Shown here: positions 25,589 through 34,920 of the stretch, one piece after another
Layout of the letters: every line of letters begins with the position of its first letter
Numbering within the stretch: position 1 is the stretch's first letter
Origin: DASXVX01 sp036504075
GTDB taxonomy: Bacteria > Bacillota > Sulfobacillia > Symbiobacteriales > Symbiobacteriaceae
DNA length: 64,000 nt
Assembly (NCBI GenBank): GCA_036504075.1
Contig: DASXVX010000095.1
Coordinates: 1 to 64,000, forward strand
Direction of reading: 5' to 3'
Notes under the pieces: generated by a model
Told to the model about the DNA's origin: nothing
Database searches by the model: none
What the model saw: only the letters and a program-made list of their open reading frames with translations
Program-made: the position numbers and the translations under genes

Positions 25589-26158
25589 CTAGTCGTCGCA
25601 GTCCCGGTCGCACTCTTTGGGCACCCGCGGCGGGCAGCCCGTGGCCGTCGTCTTGCATTGCGCAGGAGCGCAGAGGCCCAACGTGGGTACCAGAATCTTC
25701 ACATTGGCCTTGGCCTGAATCACCACGCAGAAGTCAAAGACGCAGGAGACTGCCCGGCTTTCCCGGTCGAAGAAGCAGCAGCAGTTTCCCGTCACTTCGC
25801 ATTCTACCTCAGTGCCCTCAGGCGCGCACAGTACGGCTTGCTTCAAAAAGACGACCTTCTGGTTGAAAGTCCGGCAGACTTTCTCACAGTCAAACTCGTC
25901 GACGGCCCTGATGCGAACCGGCACCTCGATGGCTACGCAGACCAGGAACTTGCCCTTCTTGCCTTCAACATGTTTGCGATGGCCGACTTCGCGGCAGGAG
26001 ATGTTCTGTTCATCGATCTCGCATTCGACTTTGACCCGCTTGTTATCGGGGAACTCGAACTCGTTAAAGTTCCGTTCTACCCGATGCTCCTGGAAGCAGA
26101 AGTCGAAGACCTTCTTGGCCTCGATGCACATAACCTCATGTTTCTGGAACTCCTCCAC
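25589..26158 (-). CDS. Cysteine-rich protein, intact paralogue of the interrupted gene; probable sporulation protein
   Basis: 189 aa from a GTG at 26158 with AAAGGGGG upstream. The protein has about 20 cysteines, an N-terminal block CIEAKKVFDFCFQE, a middle block KQAVLCAPEGTEVECEVTGN, and a C-terminal block VKILVPTLGLCAPAQCK. No signal peptide or membrane helix. The same blocks occur in the split gene at 36.9/26.3 kb. I do not recognise a named family; the cysteine content and the sigma-K-like promoter point to a spore coat or outer spore layer protein, which is inference. The C-terminal Cys/Asp tail (CDRDCDD) could bind metal. Confidence 0.75.
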   Translation of the reverse strand: MEEFQKHEVMCIEAKKVFDFCFQEHRVERNFNEFEFPDNKRVKVECEIDEQNISCREVGHRKHVEGKKGKFLVCVAIEVPVRIRAVDEFDCEKVCRTFNQKVVFLKQAVLCAPEGTEVECEVTGNCCCFFDRESRAVSCVFDFCVVIQAKANVKILVPTLGLCAPAQCKTTATGCPPRVPKECDRDCDD

Positions 26159-26202
26159 AGTGACAATCCCCCTTTGGGCAGCCCTGGCTGTTACGCCTGT
26201 TG

Positions 26203-26230
26203 TAAGCTATGTGCCCGCGGGAGAAACGGT
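26203..26230 (-). promoter_or_regulatory. Sigma-K-like promoter of the intact cysteine-rich gene
   Basis: On the minus strand ACC (26230-26228), 16 bases, CATAGCTTA (26211-26203), a full match to the sigma-K -10 pattern CATAnnnTA and its short AC -35. The start codon lies 44 bases downstream. The interrupted paralogue has the same arrangement. Confidence 0.5.
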
Positions 26231-26245
26231 CAACATAATGTAAAG

Positions 26246-26278
26246 GCGGGGGCAGGGGCCGAAGCACCCTGCCCCCGC
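26246..26278 (-). terminator. Terminator after the 3' part of the interrupted gene
   Basis: Perfect 12-bp stem GCGGGGGCAGGG/CCCTGCCCCCGC with a nine-base loop, followed on the minus strand by CTTTACATT. Lies 26 nt beyond the TAG at 26305 and shows that the fragment is a natural gene end. Confidence 0.7.
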
Positions 26279-26304
26279 ATCATGAGGGTTTCTGGTTCCG
26301 TTCG

Positions 26305-26478
26305 CTATCCGGCTGTCGTCGTGCCGGTAAAGCCGGTGCAGACATCCGGCGGCATGGGCGGGCAGCCGCCAAAGGCCGGCGCCACGCGGCATTGCTGCGG
26401 AATGACCACCCCGAAGGAGGGTACCAGCAGTTTCACGTCTGCGGCACTCGTCACCACGATGCATAACAGCATGGTGCA
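26305..26478 (-). pseudogene. 3' part of the interrupted cysteine-rich gene (57 codons and stop)
   Basis: Reading from the core (26478) gives CTMLLCIVVTSAADVKLLVP, then SFGVVIPQQCRV and a Cys/Pro tail to TAG at 26305. It aligns without gaps to CVFDFCVVIQAKANVKILVP in the intact paralogue, with both cysteines and the VK-LVP block in register. There is no start codon with a ribosome site; sequence beyond the core (element side) is unrelated. It is the missing C-terminus of the gene whose first 169 codons lie at 36454-36960. Together they would give 226 aa. Not necessarily dead: excision of the element would rejoin it. Confidence 0.8.
26471..26478 (+). repeat. Left attachment core (attL), ATGGTGCA
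   Basis: Identical to the right core. With ten more bases on the left (gcataacagc against gcttaactgg at the right end) the similarity is 15 of 18. Confidence 0.75.
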
Positions 26479-26521
26479 AAACCACGACGAGCGCTTGTCC
26501 TTCCGCCTGGCGAATTCGGGT

Positions 26522-29500
26522 TCAGTTGGAAACCGTTACGATAACGGGGTCCGAGTCCGCCGAGTTCCCCACCGAGTCATAGGCCTTCACCTTAAGCGTG
26601 TGGCTGCCGTTGGCGGCCGTTTTCGTGTTCCAGGACCAGGCGAAAGCCGGCACCGTGTCGGTGGACACCAACGCTCCGTCCAAGAAGAACTCCACTTTGG
26701 TCACGAGTCGGTTATCCTGGGCGCTGACCGTGACGGTAGTGGTGCCGTTAATCGTGGCCCCGCCGGACGGTAGCGTAATCGAGACCTTGGGCTTTGCGTT
26801 GTCCACGATGAGCGTCACCCCGGTGCTGGTCGTAACGTTCCCGAACGTATCGTAGGCCTTGGCGGTCACAGTGTGGGTGGCGTCGGAGAACTTTGTGGTA
26901 TCCCAGGTCCACGTGTAGGGCGCTGTAGCCGACGTGGACTGGGGCAGGCCGCCGTCGACGTAAAACTCCACTTTGGCGACGCCCACGAGGTCCGTAGCCG
27001 TGGCCGTAACCGCCACGTTGCTGCCCGTCACAACCGTGGTTCCCTTGGCAGGCGCCGTCAGGGTTACCGTCGGCGGTAGGTCCACGTTCACGCTCACCGG
27101 TGTGGCGGCACCCATATTCTGCATCGCGTCGTAGGCCTTGGCCGTGAGGACGTGGGGACCCTGGGTGCTTGAGGTCGAATCCCAGTTCCACGTGTACGGG
27201 ACGACCGTCGTTGAGGCCATCAACTTGCCATCCAGGTAGAACTCCACCACGGTAACGCGTTGGTCGTCTGTCGCATCGGCCGTCACCTTGACCTGACGGC
27301 CCCCCACCGTGGCGTTTGCAGTTGGGTTGGTGATGCTGATCACGGGTTTCTGGTTGTCCACCACCACCGTCGCCACCGGGCTGAGGGTCACGTTCCCGTT
27401 GATGTCGTAAGCCTTGGCTGTCACCGTATGGCTTCCGTTGAGGCCGGTGGTATTCCAGCTCCATGTAAACGGACTCGTTGTCACGGTTTTCGCCGGGGTG
27501 CCATTGCCGTCCAGGTAAAACTCCACCTTGATAACGCCCCGTGCGTCGCTGGCCTGAGCCGTCACAGGAACCGTGTCCCTGACGGTCTTTGGGACAATGA
27601 CCTTAACGCTCGGCGGCAGGTCCACGTTGACATCCAGCGGCAGCGAGACGGACATGTTGCCGACCGCATCGTATGCCCGCACTTGGATTGTGTGGAGTCC
27701 GTCACGGGTCGCGGTGGCCGTATTCCAGCTCCAAATGTAGGGCGCCTGGGTCACTGTGGCCTTCAGGGTGTCATCCAGGTAGAACTCCACCTTGCCGACC
27801 TTCAGGTTGTCCGACACGGTCGCCGAGATGACCTTCGTGCCGGTCAGGGGGTCAGGCGGAGCGTTCAGGCTGACTGTCGGGTACGAATTGTCCACGGTGA
27901 CAGTGCTGACGGGCGACAACGTTACATTCCCCAGTCCGTCGGTCGCCTGGATTCGGAGCGTGTGCGTGGTGTCTGCGGCAGTTTTGGTGTCCCAGACCCA
28001 GTTGAACGGTGCAACCGATTTCGTGACGACTGGCGTCGCGTTTCCGTCCAGGAAGAACTCCACTTTGGCGATGCCCCGGAGATCCGTCACATTGGTGTCC
28101 ACCGTGACCGTCTCGCGGATGGTCGAGCCGTTGGCCGGGTTGCTAATGATGGCGGTGGGGCCCTGGTTGTCCACGATCACCGCGTAATCACCGGTGTTCG
28201 TCACGTTCCCGACCGCATCGTACGCCTTGGCCAACAAGAAGTGGCTGCCCGGGGTGCTGCCTTGGGTATCCCAGAGCCAGGTGTACGGAGCCTGGCTGAC
28301 CGTTTTCTTGAGGGCACCGTCCAGGAGGAAATCCACCGCGGTTACCGCATTGTCGTCGGTGGCGGTCACCGCAACGGTGACCGGTCCCCCGACGCCCATC
28401 CCCTTGGCGGGCGCAGTAAAGCTGATCTTCGGCGGCAGGTCTACCCGCACCTTGACGACCGGCGAAATGGTCACATTCCCCGCGGTGTCCGTGGCCTTCA
28501 TGGTCAGGTCATGCGTTCCGGTGGGGGCAGTGGTGGTATCCCACGTGAAGTTGAATGGCGCGGTCGTCCGCGCTCCGATGTAGGCGGTATCCACGAAGAA
28601 CTCCACCTTGGACAATCCGCGGTTGTCGATCGCGTTAGCCGACACGATCACCTGACCGGTCAAGGTGGCGTTGGGTCCCGGCGAGAGGATCGAGACCGCC
28701 GGGGCCTGGTTATCGATTACCACCGAAACAGGGTATGTGGAGGTGACATTGCCGATTGTGTCGTAGGCTTTGGCCGTCACCGTGTGAGTCGTGCCGGTAG
28801 GCAGGAGCGTGGTGTCCCAGTCCCAGGTGTACGTTCTCGTACCCGGCACGGCGAGGATGATGGGCTTCTGCTTCAGACCGTCCAGGTAGAACTCCACCTT
28901 GTCCAGGCCGCGGACATCGTTCACATCAGCAGTGATCCTGGTAACGCCCCGCACGGCGCCGCCGGTGCCGAACGACCGGAGCGAAATGGTGGCCGGGACG
29001 TCCACCGACACGCTGATCACCGGCGATGCCGCCATGTTGCCAACCTGGTCATATGCCTTGACCTGTAGCTTGTGCTTGGCATCGGTGGTGTTGGCGCTTT
29101 TCCAGATCCAGACGTACGGCGCCGTCTGGGCCCGGTTGAGCACGGCGCCGTCCAGGAGGAAATCCACCCGGGCGATCGCCTGGTTGTCGGTGGCGTTGGC
29201 CCTCACCGTCACGTCGCCGTTCACCGTAATGCCGTCCGTGGGCGTTACGAGGGTCACCACGGGCAACTCGTTGTCGACCGTGACGAGCACCGTCTTCGCC
29301 GAGGTCACGTTGCCCAGGGTGTCATAGGCGTGTACGTCCAGTGCGTGCTGCGCATCGGAGACCGTTTTTGTGTTCCAGGCGTAGGTGAACGGTCGCTGGG
29401 TGGAAGTGCCCTTGATTACGCCGTCGACCAGGAAATCGACTTTCGCAATACCGCGCTGGTCCACCGCGCTGGCCTCGATTGTGACCGTCCCGGCGACTGT

Positions 29501-32500
29501 GTCGCCACCACGCGGTTTACCAATGGAAATGACGGGGCCCTGGTTGTCCACAGTTACCGCTAAACTCGTGGTTGTGGAAATGCCCGCCGTGTTGTACGCG
29601 ACGGCCATCAAGGTGTGAACGCCGCTCGATCCAGCGGTCGTGTCCCACGTCCAGACGTACGGGCTGGCTTCCGAAGTGGCTTTCAGGTTGCTGTCCAGGA
29701 AAAACTCCACTCTGGCGATGCCCAACGCATCGGCGGCTGTTACGGTTACGTCGAGCGTGCCGCTGACGGAATCCCCGACTTTCAGAGCCGTAAACTTGAC
29801 GGTGGGCGCCTCCGCCACGGTCACGGTCACGGGATCGGAAGTCACTTCGTTGTTCATGGCGTCATAGGCCTTGGCCGTCAGCGTATGCAAGCCGGCGCCG
29901 GAGGTATTGGACCGCCAGAGCCACGTGAACGGGGCGCCACTTTTTGCGTACATCAGATGGCCGTCCACATACCACTCCACCTGGGACACAAACCGGTTAT
30001 CGGTCGACCTCAGGTCGATCGACACGTTCCCGCTGACCAGGGCACCCGAGATCGGGGAGATAATCATGACCGCAGGGTTTTGGTTGTCCACCATGACACG
30101 CAGGGGTGCCGACACCGTCTCATTCCCGGCAGCGTCCCGGGCCACGGCCGTGATATTGTGGGTGCCGCTGGTGGTGGTGGTCGTGTCCCAGGTCCAGGTG
30201 TACGGGGCGGCTTTCGCGCTGAACGCCGGGCTCGCCGCGCCGTCCAGGTAGAAATCGACCAGGGTGACACCGATGGTATCAGTGGCAACGGCAGTAATGG
30301 AGACTGTGCCCTTTACCGCCTGTCCGGGCGGCGGAATCAGCCGCACGGAGGGCGGCAGGTCTACGCTTACCGTTACCGGATCGGATGTTTTCACGTTGCC
30401 GGCCGAATCATACGCCCTGGCGGTCAGCACGTGAAGTCCGCCGGTTGACAGGGCCGTGTTCCAGCTATAGGTGAACGGCCCGAGCGTGTCGGTGCCGGCC
30501 AGAACTCCGTCCACGTAGAATTCCACACGGGCCACCGCCCGGTTATCCGCAGTAGTCACCGTGATCAGCTTTTGGCCGATGACGGTAGTATTTGCCAGCG
30601 GGGCGTTGATGCTGATCGTGGGCGCTTCGTTGTCAACGGTCACCTGGACCGACGATGAGTCGGTCGCATTACCGATTGAATCGTAGGCCCTGGCCTTTAC
30701 CCGGTGGCGGTCGTTGGCGACGCTGTTCGTATCCCACTGCCAGAGGTAGGGCGCCGTAACCGTTGTGCTCATCAGCTGGTCGTCCACATAGAAATCCACC
30801 CGGGAAACATCGTTGAGATCTCTGGCCGTGGCCCTGACCGCCACGGTGCCCTTTACTTCGGCGTTGTTAGCCAGGCTGGTGAGGGAGACGGTCGGACCCG
30901 TGTTGTCCACTGTGACCACGACGGGGCTGCTCATGCCGACATTGCCGACGTTGTCAAACGCCTTGGCGGTGAGGACATGCGATCCCATCTTCCCCTTGGC
31001 GGTGTCCCAGTCGAAAGACCCCGGAGCGGTGGCTTCAGGCTGCAGAACACCATCCACAAAGAATTGCATCTGGGTAATACTTCCTGTATCAACGGCCGAT
31101 ACCGTCACGGTGGTTATGCCCCGAACGGTGGTCCCGTAGGCCGGTGCCGTGATTGTCACGACCGGTGGCGCGTCCACGGTGACGGTGACGGTGTTGGAGA
31201 TCTCTTCGTTGCCGGCGGTATCGGTGGCCTTGATGAGCAGCACGTGGTCGCCGCTGGAGACTTTGCTCGAGTCCCAGTTCCACACGTAAGGCGCCGACGT
31301 GACAAGCTTCTGCGGACTTCCGTCGAGGTAGAATTCCACTTTGGCGACGCTTACATTGTCGGTGACGGTGGCCTGTACCGGCACCAGTTGGGCGACTGAG
31401 TCGCCATTTTTGGGCCCAATGAAGATAATCTGGGGCTTCTGGTTGTCCACCTTCACCGTCAGGGTGGGTGTAACGTTCCAGGCGCCGGTTTTGTCATACG
31501 CCTTGGCGTACAAGGCATGGGTTGACCCATCGGCCTCAGCGGTTGTATCCCAGGCCCAGGTATAGGGGTTTTGGGTGGTGGATGCCTTCTGAACGCCGTC
31601 CTCGTAGAACTCCACGTGGTCCATTCCGTCCCAGTCCCAGGCACTGGCGGTCACATCCACCGTGCCCTTGAGCGGCACGTTGGGATACAGCGGATACGTG
31701 AGGCTGACCGACGGCGGCAGGTTCACGTCGACCTTTACCGGGTTGGAAACCGCCACGTTGCCGGCCAGGTCGTACGCCTTCGCCGTAAGTGTATGACTCC
31801 CGTTGAGTCCCCCGCTGGGATCCCAGGTCCAGGTGTAGGGGGCTGTGGTATCGGTCGACTTCAGTGCTCCGTCTACCAGAAACTCGACTTTGGCCACGCC
31901 GCTCCCCGTGTCATCGGCGGTAGCGGTCACGGCAACCGGCTGTGATACGGTGATGCCGGCGGCTGGCGTCGTAAGTTGCACATTGGTGGGTGCGTGGTTG
32001 TCGACGGTTGTGTGCACGGGACCCACATCGGTCACCTGGCCGCTGATGTCATACACCTTGGCCGTCAGCATTCGGCTGCCGTCCTGGACGCCGGTGGTGT
32101 CCCAGAGCAGGCTGAAGGGGGGCGTGGCGGTCTGGCCGATGGGGGCGCCGTCCACCAGAAACTCCACTCTGGTCGGGCTCTTGATGCCGGTTACGGTGGT
32201 GGTCACCATGGTCGGGCCGTGCACGTAGCTGTTATCCGCCGGTGCAATAATGGCGACCGAGCGCGCCTGGTTGTCCACCGTCACCACGACCGGTGCCGAT
32301 ACGTTCACGTTAGCCGCGTTGTCGTAGGCTTTGACCGTAATGATGTGGGTGTTATTGATGATGCCCTGTGTGTTCCAGGACCAGTTGAACGGCCGGGTAC
32401 GGACGACGGTCTTGAGATTCCCGTCCACGTAGAATTCCATGGCGGTCACGGCACTGTCGTCGGTAGTGGATGCGCTTACGGTAACGGTGCCACCGATCAC

Positions 32501-32570
32501 GGCGCCCGTGGCCGGAGCGGTGACGGTAGGCACCGGGGCCCGCCCGCTGGTGGTGGGCGCACCGGTGAGC
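26522..32570 (-). repeat. 22 tandem Ig-like domain repeats (about 270 bp each)
   Basis: Regular recurrence of VDN or VDLPP linkers and of the W-[ND]-T and AYD-x-x-GN motifs. The nucleotide copies have diverged, so the array is old, not a recent amplification. Confidence 0.85.
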
Positions 32571-34558
32571 GCATCGCCGGAAACGACCAGCGAGTATGCC
32601 TGCGGCCCCATCGGCACGTTGTAGCCCCGGACTTTCACGTTGTACGTGCCGGACTTCGGCGCGGCAAAGTAGACGTTCTCCACGTTGTTAATCCGGTCAA
32701 ACTTGGTGCAAACGGCGGAGGCCGTGTTGCTGGCAAAGCAGTTGCCCCGATATATGGTTCCCTCCGGGTCGGTTACCTCCAGGTCCAGGTCGTTCACCAG
32801 TTCTTTGCCGGCCTGCAAGGCGCCGGGGTAGTCGGACCAGACCAGGGTGAACTTGAGAATCTGCCCGCTCTGCGCCGTGAAACTGTACGCCTGGTACTGA
32901 CCGGTGGAGAGAGAGACCGCCTCGTTTTCGAACCAGTTAGCCCGGCCGTCGGTGGGGTAGAGCGAGTTGGTCACGTCGACCCGGCCCCAGCCCTGGTCCC
33001 GGCTCATCCAGCCGTAACCAAGGTCACGGGCACCGTTAATCAGGGTCGCCTTTAGCAGGGAAGCGGTGGGGGTGACGCCCGCCGATAACGACTCGTAGTA
33101 CTGCCGCGCCAACGCGACCGCGCCCGCTGTAAGCGGCGTGGCCATGGACGTGCCACTCATGTACGCGTAGTCTGCACTGAACGTCGCCTGGTAGGCGGAG
33201 GCCGGAGCCAAGCTGGAACTGGTGGAGAGAATGTTGGTACCCGGCGCGACAATGTCGGGCTTGACCCGCCCGTCGGGCGTGTTGCCCCGGCTGGAGGAGA
33301 TCGCAAGTTGGTTCGGGTTGCTTGTGCCCCAGTTCTGCCGGTTGCTCTGGGAAGCGCCTACGGTGATGGCGTTCTTGGCCGTTCCGGGGGCGTTTATGGT
33401 CTTGAAACCAGAAGCGCCGTCGTTGCCGGCCGCAAAGAGGATGGAGAAGTTCCGGTTGTTCCAGATGAACTCGTCGACCTGACGGGTCCGGCTGTCATAC
33501 GTGTAGCCGCCTGCACTGACAGGTGTACCCCATGAGTCGGAGTGAATGGTTGCGCCCGAAGCCGCCGCCTGACCGAACAGCGTCGTCAGATCGAGGGGCA
33601 GGCCGGTCAGACCGCCATTGCTGTCCATGATGGACTGAAAGACGAGCTGGGCACCCGGGGCGACGCCCTTGTAGGTTCCGCCGGACTGGTGCCCGTCACC
33701 CACCGCCGAGCCGGCCACGTGAGTGCCGTGCCCGTTGGGGTCGGACCAACTGGTGGGGCGGCCCAGGGGGATGGCCGCCAGGACCTGGCCCTTCAGGTCG
33801 GGGTGCAGCGTGCTCAGGACGCCGGTGTCCAGGCCGGTGTCGGCCATGCCAATGACCTGACCGGTACCGTCAAGCCCTTTTGCCCACCGCCCGCCCACAC
33901 TGTCGACGGTCATGAGGCCCCGGGCCACGTCGTTCATGAGGGTAACCGGCTTCAAGTCATCCACGTAGGTGACGCTCTCGCTCGCGGCCAGTTGGGCCGC
34001 CGCCGTGGCGTCCAGGTCAGCGGTCAGAACACCGCTCTTGGTGTTGCGGACCTTGCCGCCCAGCTTGCGGATTAGTTCGCCCACCGCGGCTTCATCGCCG
34101 GGGAACGTGTGGACCTGCATGGTGACCTGGCCGCTCTTAGCGGCTCCCGCTCCCACTTTCCACCCGGACTGGTAGCGGCCCACTGCAAGCACCGCCGGGT
34201 CTTTGGCCACCTGGGCGGCCTGGCTCGGGGTCATGCGGACCAGGAACGCGTAATCCGGCAGGTATGTGTCGATTTCTGCTCCCGTCGACAACAGCGCCCG
34301 GCGGTTCGCCGGGGTGATGACATCCTTAAATTGCACGACGTAAAGGGTGCGCCCGCCCGCGGTCAAGAGCATGCTCGGCGCTACCGGCAAGTCCGTCTTC
34401 GCCTGGGCGCGCAAGTCGACAGCCCCGTTCCTTAGCTGGAGGCTCGGGGCGGCGTCGGGGGCCGGCGTGGGGTCATCCGCCGCCCGCGCCGGCTGTATGT
34501 GCATAGCCAATATCATTGCCGTCAATACAGAAAGCGCCACAGCTCGTCTCATATTCAT
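26522..34558 (-). CDS. Giant secreted subtilisin-like protease with 22 Ig-like repeats
   Basis: 2,678 aa. Sec signal (ALSVLTAMILAMHIQPARA) at the N-terminus, a propeptide-like region to about residue 200, then an S8 domain with Asp in GMADTGLDTG, His in NGHGTHVAG and Ser in SGTSMATPLTAG (catalytic triad complete). A beta-sandwich of the P/PPC kind follows (KFTLVWSDYPGALQAGKELV). From about residue 665 to the last residue I count 22 tandem repeats of about 90 aa with the core VEFYVDG, APYTWTWDT, HTLTAKAYD, GNV and linkers VDN or VDLPP. These are Ig-like extracellular domains. No LPXTG, SLH or TM anchor is visible. Cargo gene of the intervening element; its stop lies 44 nt inside the left core. 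Confidence 0.9.
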   Translation of the reverse strand: MNMRRAVALSVLTAMILAMHIQPARAADDPTPAPDAAPSLQLRNGAVDLRAQAKTDLPVAPSMLLTAGGRTLYVVQFKDVITPANRRALLSTGAEIDTYLPDYAFLVRMTPSQAAQVAKDPAVLAVGRYQSGWKVGAGAAKSGQVTMQVHTFPGDEAAVGELIRKLGGKVRNTKSGVLTADLDATAAAQLAASESVTYVDDLKPVTLMNDVARGLMTVDSVGGRWAKGLDGTGQVIGMADTGLDTGVLSTLHPDLKGQVLAAIPLGRPTSWSDPNGHGTHVAGSAVGDGHQSGGTYKGVAPGAQLVFQSIMDSNGGLTGLPLDLTTLFGQAAASGATIHSDSWGTPVSAGGYTYDSRTRQVDEFIWNNRNFSILFAAGNDGASGFKTINAPGTAKNAITVGASQSNRQNWGTSNPNQLAISSSRGNTPDGRVKPDIVAPGTNILSTSSSLAPASAYQATFSADYAYMSGTSMATPLTAGAVALARQYYESLSAGVTPTASLLKATLINGARDLGYGWMSRDQGWGRVDVTNSLYPTDGRANWFENEAVSLSTGQYQAYSFTAQSGQILKFTLVWSDYPGALQAGKELVNDLDLEVTDPEGTIYRGNCFASNTASAVCTKFDRINNVENVYFAAPKSGTYNVKVRGYNVPMGPQAYSLVVSGDALTGAPTTSGRAPVPTVTAPATGAVIGGTVTVSASTTDDSAVTAMEFYVDGNLKTVVRTRPFNWSWNTQGIINNTHIITVKAYDNAANVNVSAPVVVTVDNQARSVAIIAPADNSYVHGPTMVTTTVTGIKSPTRVEFLVDGAPIGQTATPPFSLLWDTTGVQDGSRMLTAKVYDISGQVTDVGPVHTTVDNHAPTNVQLTTPAAGITVSQPVAVTATADDTGSGVAKVEFLVDGALKSTDTTAPYTWTWDPSGGLNGSHTLTAKAYDLAGNVAVSNPVKVDVNLPPSVSLTYPLYPNVPLKGTVDVTASAWDWDGMDHVEFYEDGVQKASTTQNPYTWAWDTTAEADGSTHALYAKAYDKTGAWNVTPTLTVKVDNQKPQIIFIGPKNGDSVAQLVPVQATVTDNVSVAKVEFYLDGSPQKLVTSAPYVWNWDSSKVSSGDHVLLIKATDTAGNEEISNTVTVTVDAPPVVTITAPAYGTTVRGITTVTVSAVDTGSITQMQFFVDGVLQPEATAPGSFDWDTAKGKMGSHVLTAKAFDNVGNVGMSSPVVVTVDNTGPTVSLTSLANNAEVKGTVAVRATARDLNDVSRVDFYVDDQLMSTTVTAPYLWQWDTNSVANDRHRVKARAYDSIGNATDSSSVQVTVDNEAPTISINAPLANTTVIGQKLITVTTADNRAVARVEFYVDGVLAGTDTLGPFTYSWNTALSTGGLHVLTARAYDSAGNVKTSDPVTVSVDLPPSVRLIPPPGQAVKGTVSITAVATDTIGVTLVDFYLDGAASPAFSAKAAPYTWTWDTTTTTSGTHNITAVARDAAGNETVSAPLRVMVDNQNPAVMIISPISGALVSGNVSIDLRSTDNRFVSQVEWYVDGHLMYAKSGAPFTWLWRSNTSGAGLHTLTAKAYDAMNNEVTSDPVTVTVAEAPTVKFTALKVGDSVSGTLDVTVTAADALGIARVEFFLDSNLKATSEASPYVWTWDTTAGSSGVHTLMAVAYNTAGISTTTSLAVTVDNQGPVISIGKPRGGDTVAGTVTIEASAVDQRGIAKVDFLVDGVIKGTSTQRPFTYAWNTKTVSDAQHALDVHAYDTLGNVTSAKTVLVTVDNELPVVTLVTPTDGITVNGDVTVRANATDNQAIARVDFLLDGAVLNRAQTAPYVWIWKSANTTDAKHKLQVKAYDQVGNMAASPVISVSVDVPATISLRSFGTGGAVRGVTRITADVNDVRGLDKVEFYLDGLKQKPIILAVPGTRTYTWDWDTTLLPTGTTHTVTAKAYDTIGNVTSTYPVSVVIDNQAPAVSILSPGPNATLTGQVIVSANAIDNRGLSKVEFFVDTAYIGARTTAPFNFTWDTTTAPTGTHDLTMKATDTAGNVTISPVVKVRVDLPPKISFTAPAKGMGVGGPVTVAVTATDDNAVTAVDFLLDGALKKTVSQAPYTWLWDTQGSTPGSHFLLAKAYDAVGNVTNTGDYAVIVDNQGPTAIISNPANGSTIRETVTVDTNVTDLRGIAKVEFFLDGNATPVVTKSVAPFNWVWDTKTAADTTHTLRIQATDGLGNVTLSPVSTVTVDNSYPTVSLNAPPDPLTGTKVISATVSDNLKVGKVEFYLDDTLKATVTQAPYIWSWNTATATRDGLHTIQVRAYDAVGNMSVSLPLDVNVDLPPSVKVIVPKTVRDTVPVTAQASDARGVIKVEFYLDGNGTPAKTVTTSPFTWSWNTTGLNGSHTVTAKAYDINGNVTLSPVATVVVDNQKPVISITNPTANATVGGRQVKVTADATDDQRVTVVEFYLDGKLMASTTVVPYTWNWDSTSSTQGPHVLTAKAYDAMQNMGAATPVSVNVDLPPTVTLTAPAKGTTVVTGSNVAVTATATDLVGVAKVEFYVDGGLPQSTSATAPYTWTWDTTKFSDATHTVTAKAYDTFGNVTTSTGVTLIVDNAKPKVSITLPSGGATINGTTTVTVSAQDNRLVTKVEFFLDGALVSTDTVPAFAWSWNTKTAANGSHTLKVKAYDSVGNSADSDPVIVTVSN

Positions 34559-34631
34559 TCAAGCCTTTCTATACGCGATTCCGATCGGCGAGCGGAGACT
34601 GGAACCAACACACCCAAATTATATCAGTTAT

Positions 34632-34661
34632 ATTGTAGCCCATATCTCACAATATTCGCAA
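34632..34661 (-). promoter_or_regulatory. Sigma-A-like promoter of the giant protease
   Basis: TTGCGA (34661-34656), 18 bases, TACAAT (34637-34632) on the minus strand. A further TATAAT lies downstream. The whole 34560-34740 spacer is AT-rich compared with its surroundings. Confidence 0.5.
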
Positions 34662-34752
34662 GTGGATGCTGCTAACTTCCAAATTGGTGAGTTTTTCCCG
34701 AGATTTCAGGCCGCCGCCAGCGGCATAGACATGACCAGGGAGGTGACCGGCA

Positions 34753-34920
34753 ATGAGCGATAACGGCTTCAGGCGACTTCGCCAGGCAGTGCCCCCGTTT
34801 CAACCGGTCTGGGCGAGTCTCCCGGCCGATAAGGCCATTATCGCGGCGGGCGCCCGTGCACTCCGGCGGTATGCCAAACGGGTGGCGAGTCTGGCGCGGG
34901 TGGGCGGTGACCCCGGCTAA
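34753..34920 (+). CDS. Small basic protein co-translated with the recombinase; candidate directionality factor
   Basis: 55 aa. ATG at 34753 with GGGAGGTGA eight bases upstream, and TAA overlapping the recombinase ATG (TAATG), so the two are translationally coupled. The product is basic and partly helical (ADKAIIAAGARALRRYAKRV). Small basic proteins encoded next to serine integrases are often recombination directionality factors that permit excision; this role is inferred from size, charge and position only. No named family recognised. Confidence 0.7.
   Translation: MSDNGFRRLRQAVPPFQPVWASLPADKAIIAAGARALRRYAKRVASLARVGGDPG

Noticed and set aside
26305..26500. Left fragment as an independent decayed paralogue
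   Set aside because: It keeps its terminator, has no mutations, is in exact codon phase with the right fragment at a shared 8-bp core, and a recombinase gene ends beside that core.
26522..32570. Repeat array considered as a possible CRISPR or minisatellite
   Set aside because: Units are about 270 bp, diverged at DNA level and strictly in coding frame.
27260..33055. Several long plus-strand open frames opposite the giant protease
   Set aside because: They mirror the regular Ig-repeat codons, are His/Gly/Val-rich and have no ribosome sites.
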